64,000 bases of DNA from an uncultured Clostridia bacterium (GCA_948473085.1 CAOKWH010000001.1:91804-155803); one strand, 5' to 3'. Counted from the stretch's first letter, positions 1-8,467 are shown. Notes: generated by a model from the sequence alone, not told the origin. A program made the numbers and translations.

Positions 1-361
1 GCCCGGAGTTGACTGCCCGGCAACTGAAATAGCCCGGCTGGGCTTTGACATAAATCTGCGGTTTCTGGGGGGCGCGGCGCAGTTCCACTGTTTTGGAATA
101 GGGCAGCTTCACCGTGATAGAGGCCGGGGCCCCCTCCTCCGACTTGTAGAGAATACGGCAAACCGCCATGCCGTCAATAATCAGCCGTTCGCCGCTTACC
201 ACAGCCTGTTCGGCCGAGGTATCCACACTGCAATGGAGAATGCGGGAAATGCGGGGGTAGTAGTCCGCCAGCAGCACATCGCTCTCCACAGCCTGCTCGG
301 TATTTATATCAAGTATGGTTTCATTTACAGCAACGGGTCTCTGTTCCAGAGAAAGCTCCAT
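1..361 (-). CDS. SPOCS-domain (DUF3794) protein, truncated by the window edge
   Basis: The N-terminal 120 codons of a longer protein are visible; the rest lies beyond base 1. It begins MELSLEQRPVAVNETILDI and continues with a beta-rich stretch (DYYPRISRILHCSVDTS, VSGERLIIDG, AVCRILYKSEEG) that I recognise as the SPOCS/DUF3794 domain found in SipL and related spore-coat or spore-envelope proteins of Clostridia. SipL binds the coat ATPase SpoIVA. No signal peptide is visible. The start has an AAGGAAAGG-type ribosome-binding site. The next gene upstream on the same strand is spoVM, whose product also works with SpoIVA, which supports a role in spore coat assembly. Whether this is SipL itself or a paralogue cannot be told from the N-terminus. 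Confidence 0.75.
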   Translation of the reverse strand, partial: MELSLEQRPVAVNETILDINTEQAVESDVLLADYYPRISRILHCSVDTSAEQAVVSGERLIIDGMAVCRILYKSEEGAPASITVKLPYSKTVELRRAPQKPQIYVKAQPGYFSCRAVNSG

Positions 362-501
362 AATAACACCCTTTCCTTTGCATTTACTAATTTAGATATA
401 TTCGTCCTGCTGCCCATTTAGCACCCACCGGGAGAAAAATGCCGCCGGCCGAAGCCGCTGTTTTATCTTTATGCAAACGCCTGCCAAGGTATGTCCACCC
501 A

Positions 502-540
502 TACAAAGGCCCCCTGCATTTTTTGCAGGGGGCCTTTGTA
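502..540 (-). terminator. Hairpin terminator after spoVM
   Basis: A perfect 17-bp inverted repeat (tacaaaggccccctgca and its complement) with a five-T loop lies directly after the spoVM stop codon. No long T-run follows, so it may be an attenuator or an RNA-stabilising stem rather than a full terminator. Confidence 0.6.
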
Positions 541-545
541 CCGAT

Positions 546-635
546 TCAAGCGGTTGGGCCGTTCTTTTTTACACCCAGCATCAGCCGGAGCAGCGCCGAT
601 AAAAACCTGGGGCTGCGATAAACCATAATCTTCAT
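546..635 (-). CDS. spoVM: Stage V sporulation protein M, SpoVM (29 aa)
   Basis: A 29-residue peptide beginning MKIMVYRSPRFLSALLRLM. It matches the SpoVM pattern (B. subtilis MKFYTIKLPKFLGGIVRAM): MK at the start, proline at position 9 followed by a basic residue and FL, and an amphipathic helix with R-x-M-L-G. SpoVM is a mother-cell amphipathic helix that recognises the positive curvature of the forespore membrane and anchors SpoIVA, starting coat and cortex assembly. The start has a strong GAGAGGTGAGG ribosome-binding site. It is preceded by a small membrane-protein gene and followed by a hairpin and the SPOCS-domain gene, all on the same strand. Such a short gene is easily missed. The similarity is by eye. 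Confidence 0.85.
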   Translation of the reverse strand: MKIMVYRSPRFLSALLRLMLGVKKNGPTA

Positions 636-654
636 ATCCTCACCTCTCAAAAAA

Positions 655-822
655 TTATCTCCTTGTGATCCCTACTGCCACCACGCCAATCAGAAAGATA
701 CAGAGCAGGACCAGTATCATATTGTATGTACACATCAGCCCCAACACCACCCCAGCAGCAAAGGCCAGTGCTGCGGCGGGCAAACAGCGGGCCAAATCCG
801 GCCCCGGCCTGCGGCAACCCAT
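655..822 (-). CDS. Small two-helix membrane protein (55 aa)
   Basis: A 55-residue protein beginning MGCRRPGPDLARC, with two adjacent hydrophobic stretches (about residues 14-31 and 34-51) separated by MCTYN, and a basic end ITRR. The ribosome-binding site AGGAGGTGAAG is close to ideal, which is the main evidence that it is expressed. It lies about 20 bp upstream of spoVM on the same strand and could share its transcript; a sporulation role would be guesswork. I do not recognise the family. Confidence 0.65.
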   Translation of the reverse strand: MGCRRPGPDLARCLPAAALAFAAGVVLGLMCTYNMILVLLCIFLIGVVAVGITRR

Positions 823-904
823 TTGATCTTCACCTCCTCTGCCCCATATCTGTCTACACTGCTATTATACGCAAACAGGGGGCGGAAGGTTCGCTTTTTC
901 CTGC

Positions 905-939
905 AAAAAGGCCCGCCGGAAACAATTCCGACAGGCCTT
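905..939 (-). terminator. Terminator after the 125-aa membrane protein gene
   Basis: An imperfect hairpin (AAGGCCTG.CGGAA pairing with TTCCGGCGGGCC on the minus strand), followed on that strand by a T-run, just past the stop codon at 945. Confidence 0.6.
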
Positions 940-944
940 GTCCA

Positions 945-1322
945 TTATCCAAAGGTGAGATAGCGGATGGTAAGGTAGTTGACAGCATAGTAGTAGTAGA
1001 CCGCATTGGCTGCTATGAGCACCATGCTAATGCCAAAATCTCTAAAATCCCGCCTGTACAGCGGCCAAAACGCCGCTGCCAGCGCCAACGCCGCCCCAAA
1101 AACGCCGGTTAAAGAGGGCATATCCGGCACAGGGTTGACAATGTACATACAGTAGGAGTGGTACAGCCGGGCAAAGGTGATGCCCATATTCAGCTCCCGG
1201 GTAAGATAGGCCAGGACAAATAACAGCACCGGCAGGGCCACATACAGGTACAGCAGCCACTGCCAAGCCTTTCTCAGTTCAAAGCTCCCACTCCCGGAAA
1301 AAATATTTTTACTCTGCTTCAT
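945..1322 (-). CDS. Small integral membrane protein (125 aa), function unknown
   Basis: Protein of 125 residues with about four hydrophobic segments (near residues 20-40, 48-62, 72-86 and 95-113) and a short basic loop LYRRDFRDFG before the last one. No catalytic motif is evident. The start has GGAGGAG eight bases upstream, and the gene begins 31 bp after the apbE stop, so the two are probably co-transcribed. ApbE partners are often membrane proteins carrying covalent FMN, but I see no S/T-G-A-T flavinylation motif here, so this is not an obvious ApbE substrate. Confidence 0.7.
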   Translation of the reverse strand: MKQSKNIFSGSGSFELRKAWQWLLYLYVALPVLLFVLAYLTRELNMGITFARLYHSYCMYIVNPVPDMPSLTGVFGAALALAAAFWPLYRRDFRDFGISMVLIAANAVYYYYAVNYLTIRYLTFG

Positions 1323-1352
1323 TGCCGCACTCCTCCAATAAAATTATAATAC

Positions 1353-2429
1353 CTATGCCACTGGCACGGCAGTGGCGCCGCCCCGCTCCTTGAGCAGCGG
1401 AACCAGGCCCTCGGTGCATTCCACTGTGCCATCCGGGTAGACCCACAAAACCTCTGCCCCCTCGGCGGCTGCCAGCTGTTCCCCCTCTTCTTTGGGCAGG
1501 ATGAACAATGCAGTGGAAAGCAGATCGGCCGTGCCGGAATCCTCACACACCACCGTAACCGAAATAAACCGGTTGGCGGGCATCAGGGTTTGATAATCAA
1601 TAATATGGTGCATCTGCACACCGTCCACCAGATAGTAGCGCTGGTAGTTGCCGCTGGTGACGATGGAAAGGTTGCTGCCCACCACCGAATCCACACTGGC
1701 ATCGGCGTCCAGTGGGTCCTGTATGCCAATGGACCAGGCGGTGCGCTCCATATCCTGAGGTGGGTCCATCAGCCGGACATTGCCGCCGCTGCTCAGCGCA
1801 AAGGAGGTGTACCCCTGGGCATAGAGCTCTTGGCAAACCAGTTCGGCGGCATAGCCCTTGGCCACTGCCCCCACATCCAGCGACATCCCTGCCTGGGCCA
1901 AAAAGGCGGTGCCGGCCTGCTCGTCCAATATCAGCTGGTCGATATCGGTGAGCAGCGCCGCCGCCTGAAGGTCCTCCAAGGGGGGCAGTTCGCCATCCAG
2001 CGAGCCAGCATAGCGCTCCCGGTAGTCATGCCAGATTTCCAGCACAGGGCCCATGCAGATATTTACTGCACCGTTTGTCTTTTTCTCCCACTCCTTGCAC
2101 AGCAGCAGCATGTCCATCAACTCTGCATCAATCTGCACTGGGGCAATGCCGGCGTTGTCGTTGATGGTTTTGATATTATTTATCCCTTCATAGCTGTGGT
2201 ACTTGTCAAACAGCTGGTTGTAGCGGACAAACTCGTCGTGCAGCAGTTCCCCATACCGGCCAAAGGCCTCGCCGCTTTCGGCATAGCCCACCACTTCCAC
2301 AATGGTATCAAAAGTGTCCATAAAAGAAAGACGATAGCGCTCCGGCTGTTTTTCTCCTGTACAGCCGCCCAGCAACAGCGACACAACCAACATTCCTGCC
2401 AGCAAAGCACCGACGCCGCGTTTCAACAT
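1353..2429 (-). CDS. apbE: FAD:protein FMN transferase, ApbE-type lipoprotein
   Basis: ApbE transfers FMN from FAD to a Thr/Ser of extracytoplasmic flavoproteins such as RnfG, NqrC or FMN-bind lipoproteins, using Mg2+. The 358-residue protein has a lipoprotein signal peptide ending in the lipobox LLGGC, then the family landmarks SLDVGAVAKGYAAELV, ALSSGGNVRLM and the later TSGNYQRYY region. Length is normal. It probably acts on the outer face of the membrane. It heads a two-gene unit with the downstream small membrane protein. A TTGATT-N17-TAGAAT promoter lies upstream. No RnfG/NqrC substrate gene is in the window; the neighbouring lipoprotein at 2690 is the only nearby candidate partner. Confidence 0.93.
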   Translation of the reverse strand: MLKRGVGALLAGMLVVSLLLGGCTGEKQPERYRLSFMDTFDTIVEVVGYAESGEAFGRYGELLHDEFVRYNQLFDKYHSYEGINNIKTINDNAGIAPVQIDAELMDMLLLCKEWEKKTNGAVNICMGPVLEIWHDYRERYAGSLDGELPPLEDLQAAALLTDIDQLILDEQAGTAFLAQAGMSLDVGAVAKGYAAELVCQELYAQGYTSFALSSGGNVRLMDPPQDMERTAWSIGIQDPLDADASVDSVVGSNLSIVTSGNYQRYYLVDGVQMHHIIDYQTLMPANRFISVTVVCEDSGTADLLSTALFILPKEEGEQLAAAEGAEVLWVYPDGTVECTEGLVPLLKERGGATAVPVA

Positions 2430-2470
2430 AATTCAACCCTTTTCTTTCATCCTTAAAGTATATTCATATA

Positions 2471-2499
2471 ATTCTATACTAACATTTGGACAAAATCAA
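2471..2499 (-). promoter_or_regulatory. Probable sigma-A promoter of apbE
   Basis: On the minus strand, TTGATT and TAGAAT are separated by 17 bp, about 40 bp upstream of the apbE start. It is back to back with the promoter of the divergent lipoprotein gene. Confidence 0.55.
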
Positions 2500-2584
2500 C
2501 TGAGCAAAATACATAAATTTTTAAATATTTTTTAAAACAAATAACAAAAAGATACTATTTGCACTCCACCGGCAGTCAATACGC

Positions 2585-2613
2585 TTGATTTTTAACAAGC
2601 GTTCCGATATAAT
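2585..2613 (+). promoter_or_regulatory. Strong sigma-A promoter of the lipoprotein gene
   Basis: TTGATT, a 17-bp spacer and a consensus TATAAT. The transcript would carry a leader of roughly 70 bases before the start at 2690. Confidence 0.8.
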
Positions 2614-2689
2614 CTAATTGTTAAATGGCGTTTTATACGCTATAAATCATTTTAACATTTGGCATCATTGCCAGAGGAGGACAACTACA

Positions 2690-3220
2690 ATGAAGAAGAT
2701 TGTTGCTATTACTCTTGCACTGCTGGTTCTGGCCGGCTGCTCTTCCGAGACTTACAAGACTGGTCTCGGCATGGTAAACAGCATCGGCAGCTCCAAGTCC
2801 GCTACCGAGGAGGCCGAGGGTACTGCTCAGGCCGATGTAACAGCTGCTGCTGTTACTGTTGACTCCAAGAACACCATTGTAAGCATTTCCTTCGATGTTG
2901 TTCAGGCTAAGGTTAAGTTCGACGCTACCGGTACCATCACTACCGACCTGGCCACCGAGTTCAAGACCAAGAAGGAACTGAAGGATGATTACTCCATGCG
3001 CGGCGCTTCCCCCATCGGTAAGGAGTGGTTCGAGCAGGCTGCAGCTCTGGAGGAGTATGCTCTGGGCAAGACTGTTGAAGACTTTATTGCCACACCTGTA
3101 TACGCCAGAGATGAGAACCACACCTCTGTTCCCGATGTTGAGGATCTGAAGAGCTCCTGCACCATGGCTATCGGCGACTTCCTGGCTGCTACTGAGAAGG
3201 CTGCTGCCAACCTCAAGTAA
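2690..3220 (+). CDS. Probably highly expressed lipoprotein (176 aa)
   Basis: Starts MKKIVAITLALLVLAGC, a short lipoprotein signal peptide with lipobox VLAGC, so the mature protein begins at Cys17. I chose this start over an in-frame one 72 bases upstream because AGAGGAGG sits directly before it. The mature part has an acidic linker, then TVDSKNTIVSISFDVVQAK and a motif MRGASPIGKEWFEQA, which I associate from memory with Gram-positive surface lipoproteins of the pheromone/FMN-binding type; no flavinylation motif is seen. Codon choice (mostly GCT, AAG, CTG) is much narrower than in neighbouring genes, and the promoter is near consensus, both suggesting abundance. It diverges from apbE. Confidence 0.85.
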   Translation: MKKIVAITLALLVLAGCSSETYKTGLGMVNSIGSSKSATEEAEGTAQADVTAAAVTVDSKNTIVSISFDVVQAKVKFDATGTITTDLATEFKTKKELKDDYSMRGASPIGKEWFEQAAALEEYALGKTVEDFIATPVYARDENHTSVPDVEDLKSSCTMAIGDFLAATEKAAANLK

Positions 3221-3240
3221 TTACAGCAGGCTATTAACAA

Positions 3241-3272
3241 AAAAGGCATTGGAATTAGTCCAATGCCTTTTT
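3241..3272. terminator. Bidirectional terminator between convergent genes
   Basis: AAAAGGCATTGGA and TCCAATGCCTTTTTT flank a five-base loop. It can serve both the lipoprotein gene (+) and the ABC substrate-binding gene (-). Confidence 0.85.
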
Positions 3273-3290
3273 TCTATGCTTTTTTGAGAT

Positions 3291-4328
3291 TTAGGACTGT
3301 GCTGCCACGGCTACATCGGCAAACTGGGTGGTAATCAGGTCGTCATAGGCCACCCGGTCCTCCTCCTTCAGCTGGCCGGCTTCCTGCATAATATCCTGCA
3401 GCTTTTCAAAGCCAGGGGCGCTCATTACCGGGGTGTGGGCCCAGGCGTCAATATCTTTATAGTTCTGTACAACGCGAGTGAGCACCTCGATATCGGTATC
3501 GGCAAAGTAGGGCAGCAGCTGCTCCGCCACCTCCCGGGCGGTGTGCTCCTCCACCCAGCGCTGGCCGCGATAGATGGCATTGGTAAAGCTCTGGATCAGC
3601 TCCGGATCCTGGGCAATCAGGCTCTTGGAGGTAAAGTAGGCGGTAAACGGCACCTCGCCGCCGGCCTCCCCCACCGATGCCAAGATATAGCCCTTGCCCT
3701 CCATTTCCATTGCAGTGGCAGTGGGTTCAAAAATGGTGACATAGTCCCCGGTTCCGGCTGTAAAAGCCGAGGCCATCAGCGAAAAATCCACACTGTCGTC
3801 AAACAGCAAATCCTCGCCGGGAGTAAGGCCGTTCTGCTTAACCACATACTCCAGTGTCATATAGGGCACGCCGCCCTTGCGCCCCGGCAGCAGATGGCTA
3901 CCCCGCAGGTCCTCCCACTGGAAATCCTCGTCCGGCTCCCGGCCCACCAGGAAGGAGCCGTCCCGCTGGGTCAGCTGGGCAAACACCAGCGAATGGTCGG
4001 CCCGGCCTTCATTGTAGACATAGATAGCGGCCTCCGGCCCAGCCAGGCCGATATCCACACTGCCGGACAGTACGGCGGCCATCACCTTATCGGCCCCCTG
4101 GCCTACTGTCAGTTCCAGCTCCAGGCCCTCCTCCTCGAAGAACCCCTGGTTCATGGCCACATATTGGGGGGCATAGAATACCGAATGGGTAACCTCGCAG
4201 ACATCCACTGTCCGCAAGCCCTCTGCTTCGCTCTCTGCCTGGGAGGAGGCCCCATCGCTGCAGGCTGCCAGCGCAAGGGTAAGTACTGCTGCCATCAGTC
4301 CGGCAGCCAAACGCTTTGTCATCATCAA
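3291..4328 (-). CDS. ABC transporter substrate-binding lipoprotein (NMT1/SsuA/ThiY type)
   Basis: Protein of 345 residues with a signal peptide ending in the lipobox ALAAC, then the NMT1-like solute-binding fold: HSVFYAPQYVAMNQGFFEEEGLELEL near the N-terminus, SGSVDIGLAGPEAAIYVYN, and a C-terminal helical lobe. This family delivers small organic ions (sulfonates, thiamine-pyrimidine precursors, riboflavin or nitrate) to an SsuBC-type ABC transporter. It is the last gene of a three-gene unit with the permease and ATPase; gene order ATPase-permease-binding protein. No TPP or FMN riboswitch is visible upstream of the unit, so the substrate is undetermined. Confidence 0.9.
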   Translation of the reverse strand: MMMTKRLAAGLMAAVLTLALAACSDGASSQAESEAEGLRTVDVCEVTHSVFYAPQYVAMNQGFFEEEGLELELTVGQGADKVMAAVLSGSVDIGLAGPEAAIYVYNEGRADHSLVFAQLTQRDGSFLVGREPDEDFQWEDLRGSHLLPGRKGGVPYMTLEYVVKQNGLTPGEDLLFDDSVDFSLMASAFTAGTGDYVTIFEPTATAMEMEGKGYILASVGEAGGEVPFTAYFTSKSLIAQDPELIQSFTNAIYRGQRWVEEHTAREVAEQLLPYFADTDIEVLTRVVQNYKDIDAWAHTPVMSAPGFEKLQDIMQEAGQLKEEDRVAYDDLITTQFADVAVAAQS

Positions 4329-4395
4329 TTCCCATCAACTCCTATTCTTGTTCTGAGGTTTATTCTCCAACGCCGCCAATAGACAGCGCCAAAGG

Positions 4396-5256
4396 TCATT
4401 TTTTCCGCCCGTTCAGCACCAGGCGTTCCATGAGCGTGATACAGCGGTACATCACCACTGCCATCAGCGCCAGGATGATAACGCCTGTCATAACCAGATC
4501 CAGCTGAAACACCTGCCCGCCATAGACAATCAGGTAGCCCAGCCCCGCCTTGGAAACCAAAAACTCTCCGGCAATGACCCCCACCAGCGAAAGGCCAATG
4601 TTAATTTTCAGCGAGGCAAACAGGGTGGAAATGTTGGACGGAAAGACAATTTTTTGGAATACCTGGCGCCGGTTGGCCCCAAAGGTCTGGGCCATTTTGA
4701 GCAGCTCCGGATCGGTGCTGTTAAAGCCCTCCAGCATCTCCAATACTGTTACAATCATGGAAATGGCCACTGCCATGACCACAATAGCCCGGGTGCCCGC
4801 ACCCACCCAGATGATAATAACCGGGCCCAGGGCAATTTTGGGCAGGCTGTTGAGCACCACCAGATAGGGTTCCAGCACCTTGGAGAGCAGCTCAGACTGC
4901 CACAGCAGCACAGCCAGCAGCACGCCGCCAAAGGCGCCGATGGTAAACCCGGTTAGCGTTTCGTACAAGGTAACCCACATGTGCATAACAATATGGTTAT
5001 CCGCCAGGGAAAACAGCGTTTTTAAAATGCGGGAGGGGCTGCTCATAATAAAACTGTCAATCCAGCCCTGGCGCGCCCCCAATTCCCAGAAAAACAGGAA
5101 CAACAATAACAGGCCCACCCGGCTGATGGCAATGAGTTGGCGCTCCTGCTGTATCCGGCGCAGATAAACCCGGCGCTCCGGCGAAATATCGGCCCTGGCA
5201 AGGGGGCTTGGGGCGAACGCAATGCCGCCTGGAGGTGTGCTTACACTATGCTTCAT
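4396..5256 (-). CDS. ABC transporter permease (SsuC/ThiX type)
   Basis: 286 residues starting MKHSVSTPPGG; this start overlaps the end of the ATPase gene (ATGAAGCATAG) and has AAGGAG upstream, so a longer in-frame version was rejected. After a cytoplasmic N-terminus there are about six transmembrane segments, and the EAA loop that contacts the ATPase is seen around TFGANRRQVFQKIVFPSNI. The end, GRKK, is basic. It forms the membrane channel for the adjacent substrate-binding lipoprotein and ATPase, and is probably translationally coupled to the latter. Confidence 0.9.
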   Translation of the reverse strand: MKHSVSTPPGGIAFAPSPLARADISPERRVYLRRIQQERQLIAISRVGLLLLFLFFWELGARQGWIDSFIMSSPSRILKTLFSLADNHIVMHMWVTLYETLTGFTIGAFGGVLLAVLLWQSELLSKVLEPYLVVLNSLPKIALGPVIIIWVGAGTRAIVVMAVAISMIVTVLEMLEGFNSTDPELLKMAQTFGANRRQVFQKIVFPSNISTLFASLKINIGLSLVGVIAGEFLVSKAGLGYLIVYGGQVFQLDLVMTGVIILALMAVVMYRCITLMERLVLNGRKK

Positions 5257-6016
5257 TTCCACGCAGCTCCTTCCATATCTCACTGAAGTATTGGTTAAAA
5301 TGCGGGTCATCCCGCCGGGCCAGCGGGGTAAGATGGTCCTTCTCAAACTCGATGGGGTGCACGCTCCGAACATGGGCGGGGCGGCCGCTGAGCACCACAA
5401 CCCGGTCGGACATGCTGATGCTTTCGGGAATATCGTGGGTAACCATGACCATGGTTTTCCCCTCCCGGCGCAGGATGGAGTAGATATCGTCGGTCACTTC
5501 CAGGCGGGTTTGATAGTCCAGGGCGGAAAACGCCTCATCCAGCAGGAAAATTTCCGGCTTCACAGCCAGGGTGCGGATGAGTGCGGCCCGCTGGCGCATG
5601 CCGCCGGAGAGCTGCGAGGGGTATTTATCCCGAAATTCGTACAGTCCATAGGTTTTAAGAAGCCCTTCTGCATATTCTATGTTCTCCGGTGTTAAAGCGT
5701 GACGGATTTCAAGCCCTAACAACACATTTTTGTAGATGGTGCGCCATTCCAGCAGGTTATCCCGCTGGAGCATATACCCCACCTTGGCGTTGGGGCCGGA
5801 AACCAGCTCCCCATCAATCATCACCCGGCCGGACGAGGGGGTCAGCATCCCCGCCATAATGGAAAGCAATGTGGATTTCCCACAGCCGCTGGGGCCAACA
5901 ATGCTGACAAACTCCCCTTCAGCTATGGCTATATCTATCTGTTCAGCGGCGGTGATTTCACCGTTTTCCGCCTGGTATTTGGCGGTAATTCCCTCCGCTG
6001 TAAGGATGTTTTTCAA
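5246..6016 (-). CDS. ABC transporter ATP-binding protein (SsuB/TauB/ThiZ type)
   Basis: 256 residues with all ABC motifs in order: Walker A GPSGCGKST (about 42-50), Q-loop YMLQRDNL, signature LSGGMRQRAALIR, Walker B IFLLDEAFSALD and H-loop MVTHD. It powers the neighbouring permease. The start appears to be TTG, seven bases after GAGGTG; no in-frame ATG nearby fits as well. The C-terminus overlaps the permease start by 11 bases. The gene is first in the importer operon. Confidence 0.9.
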   Translation of the reverse strand: MKNILTAEGITAKYQAENGEITAAEQIDIAIAEGEFVSIVGPSGCGKSTLLSIMAGMLTPSSGRVMIDGELVSGPNAKVGYMLQRDNLLEWRTIYKNVLLGLEIRHALTPENIEYAEGLLKTYGLYEFRDKYPSQLSGGMRQRAALIRTLAVKPEIFLLDEAFSALDYQTRLEVTDDIYSILRREGKTMVMVTHDIPESISMSDRVVVLSGRPAHVRSVHPIEFEKDHLTPLARRDDPHFNQYFSEIWKELRGNEA

Positions 6017-6171
6017 TGCTCATCACCTCTTTGGATTGGTTTGTAATGAATCCTGTACAGTTCATTATATTTGCACATTCCATAAAAGGTGCTACCAACC
6101 AGCAGAACCACTTTTCGCTTTAAAAAATGCCGGGCGAATACCACTGCCCTGCTCCCACTAAAAAAGGCAGC

Positions 6172-6208
6172 AAAAAAACAGAGCCAGGTGTTATAAAACC
6201 TGACCCTG
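6172..6208 (-). terminator. Terminator of the aminotransferase-trpS unit
   Basis: On the minus strand CAGGGTCAGG pairs with CCTGGCTCTG (two G-U pairs), followed by seven T. Confidence 0.8.
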
Positions 6209-6246
6209 CCCCTATGGACTAAAGGATTAAAAACTGCAAGGGAGCC

Positions 6247-7257
6247 CTACCGGATAAAGCCAATACGCTTGTATACCTTATTCAGTGTTTTCTGGGAGGT
6301 GTACATGGCCTTTTCCGCCCCCTGCCGGTAGAGGGTTTCCAGCTGAGCCTTGTCCGCCCGCAGCTGGGCAAAGCGCTCCTGCATTGGGCGAAGGTGGTCG
6401 GCCACAGCCTCGCCCACTGCCAGCTTAAAGTCGCCATATCCCTTCCCGGCAAACTCCCGCTCAGCCTCCTCAATGGTCTTGCCGGTGGCCACCGAATAGA
6501 TGGTTAGCAGGTTATTGATGCCATCCTTGCCCTCGGCATAGCGAATTTCCATATCCGAATCGGTAATGGCGCGCTTAAACTTGCGTATAATGGTATCCCG
6601 GTCATCCAGAATGGCGATGAAAGCATTCTTATTTTCATCCGACTTGGACATCTTCTTGGTGGGATCCTGAAGGGACATAATCTTGGCCCCTTCGGACGCA
6701 GCGGGAATATACCCATCCGGCACCACGAAGGTATCGCCATACAGCTGGTTAAACCGCTGGGCAATATCCCGGGTGAGTTCCAGGTGCTGCTTCTGATCCA
6801 CGCCCACCGGCACCAGGTCGGCCTGGTACAGCAGAATATCCGCCGCCATCAGGGTGGGATAGGTAAACAGCCCGGCATTGACATTGTCGGGGTGCTTCTG
6901 GCTCTTGTCCTTAAACTGGGTCATCCGGCTCAGTTCGCCAAACTGGGTGTAGCAGTTCAGCACCCAGGCCAGCTCGGCATGGGTTTTGGCATGGCTCTGG
7001 ATAAAGGCGGTGCTGCGCTCCGGGTCGATGCCGCAGGCCAAAATCAAGGCATAGGCATCTAAGATATTCTTCCGGAAAGCCGCCGGGTCCTGCCGGACCG
7101 TGATGGCGTGCATATCCACAATGCAGTAATAGCAGTCATAATCATCCTGGAGCTTTACCCAGTTTTTTATGGCACCCAGGTAGTTGCCCAATGTCATAAT
7201 GCCGGTGGGCTGGATGCCCGAAAAGATAATCGGGCGTTTTTCAACTTGATTTTGCAT
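6247..7257 (-). CDS. trpS: Tryptophan--tRNA ligase
   Basis: Class I aminoacyl-tRNA synthetase charging tRNA-Trp, in the cytoplasm. The 336-residue length is typical. The HIGH-equivalent region is seen in [18 protein letters not shown] (about residues 14-31) and the KMSKS loop in [11 protein letters not shown]. The tryptophan-pocket region ([19 protein letters not shown]) is also recognisable. It lies 25 bp downstream of an aminotransferase gene on the same strand and ends at a strong terminator. No T-box leader is visible directly upstream, so control by uncharged tRNA-Trp is not supported at this position. Confidence 0.97.
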   Translation of the reverse strand: MQNQVEKRPIIFSGIQPTGIMTLGNYLGAIKNWVKLQDDYDCYYCIVDMHAITVRQDPAAFRKNILDAYALILACGIDPERSTAFIQSHAKTHAELAWVLNCYTQFGELSRMTQFKDKSQKHPDNVNAGLFTYPTLMAADILLYQADLVPVGVDQKQHLELTRDIAQRFNQLYGDTFVVPDGYIPAASEGAKIMSLQDPTKKMSKSDENKNAFIAILDDRDTIIRKFKRAITDSDMEIRYAEGKDGINNLLTIYSVATGKTIEEAEREFAGKGYGDFKLAVGEAVADHLRPMQERFAQLRADKAQLETLYRQGAEKAMYTSQKTLNKVYKRIGFIR

Positions 7258-7282
7258 GTGTCATTGCCTCCAAATATAGCTA

Positions 7283-8467
7283 TTAAAGCGAGCGTGTCAG
7301 CTCGCCTAAAATTTGTATTCCCCGGATAATATTTTCATCGGTGGGGGTGGAATAGTTCAGCCTGAAACAGCTGGAAAGCTGATTGGTATCGGTGAGGAAC
7401 CCGGAACCGGGCACCACCAGCACCCCTGCCTGGGCGGCCCTCTGGGCAAACAGGTTGCCATCAAGCCCTTCTGGCAGCGTACACCAAAGGAACAAGCCGC
7501 CGTCCGGGCGGGTATAGCTTACCCGCCGGTCAAAAAGGCGGTCCATCTCCCCCAGCATCAGCTCACACTTGTGCCGGTATAGGGCGGCCAGGGCGGCAAG
7601 GTGGGCGTTCATGTCCCGTCCGGTAATGAAACGGTGGCAGATATGCTGGGCCAGGATAGCAGTATGGACATCGCAGGCGCTTTTTAGGGTGGTCAGCCTG
7701 GCAATTATCTCCCGGTCGGCCACCAAGTACCCCACCCGGAGCCCTGGAGCAAGAATTTTGGAAAAGCTGCCCATATACAGGACATGCCCGGTGGTATCCA
7801 GGCTTTTAATGGGCGGGACATCCTCCCCATGAAAGCGCAAATCGCCATAGGGATTGTCCTCCAAAATAACAATATTGTACCGCACTGCCAGTTCATAGAG
7901 CCGCTGCCGCTTTTCAAGCGACATGGTAATGCCGGTGGGGTTTTGGAAATTAGGGATGGTATAGAGGAACCGTATCCGCTGGGTGCCGGACAGAACCTCC
8001 TCCAGGCGCTGGATGTCTATGCCATCCTGCTCCACCGGAATGCCAATCAGCCGGGCGCCCGCTGCCCGAAAGGCGTCCAGGCAGCCCAGGAAAGAGGGTT
8101 CCTCGCAGAGCACCACATCCCCGGGGTTGCACAGCAGCCGGGCAACCAGGTCGCCACCCTGCTGGGCGCCGGAGAGGATAATGCAGTCATCCTCCGGCCG
8201 GTTTATGCCACTGCGGGCGGCCAGCATTTCCTGCACAGCGGCCCGCAACGGCAGATAGCCCTGGGGCACACTGTATTGCAGCACACCAATGGGATCCCGC
8301 TGAAACTCCTCGGCAATAATCCGGGCCACATCATCGGCCGGAAGCGCCTCCGGCGCCGGATTGCCCGCCGCCAGCGAGATGATATTCGGATCCGCTGCCG
8401 TATCCAAAATTTTTCCTGCTGCGGAAGGCTGCAAGCTGCCGGCATGCTCGGAAAAAACAACACGCAT
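7283..8467 (-). CDS. PLP-dependent aminotransferase, class I/II (LysN/KAT-like)
   Basis: 394 residues of the fold-type I aminotransferase family. The cofactor lysine is in MGSFSKILAPGLRVGY; the substrate-carboxylate arginine is probably the one in SSCFRLNYS near the C-terminus; DNPYGDLRF holds the Asp that contacts the PLP nitrogen. It lacks the N-terminal GntR DNA-binding domain of MocR regulators. Relatives act on 2-aminoadipate, aromatic or branched-chain amino acids. It sits immediately upstream of trpS and may be co-transcribed with it, which suggests but does not prove aromatic amino-acid metabolism. Confidence 0.9.
   Translation of the reverse strand: MRVVFSEHAGSLQPSAAGKILDTAADPNIISLAAGNPAPEALPADDVARIIAEEFQRDPIGVLQYSVPQGYLPLRAAVQEMLAARSGINRPEDDCIILSGAQQGGDLVARLLCNPGDVVLCEEPSFLGCLDAFRAAGARLIGIPVEQDGIDIQRLEEVLSGTQRIRFLYTIPNFQNPTGITMSLEKRQRLYELAVRYNIVILEDNPYGDLRFHGEDVPPIKSLDTTGHVLYMGSFSKILAPGLRVGYLVADREIIARLTTLKSACDVHTAILAQHICHRFITGRDMNAHLAALAALYRHKCELMLGEMDRLFDRRVSYTRPDGGLFLWCTLPEGLDGNLFAQRAAQAGVLVVPGSGFLTDTNQLSSCFRLNYSTPTDENIIRGIQILGELTRSL

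Noticed and set aside
6017..6171. TPP or FMN riboswitch before the NMT1-type ABC importer
   Set aside because: The conserved CTGAGA and ACCTGATC cores of THI elements and the FMN-element core are absent from the spacer.
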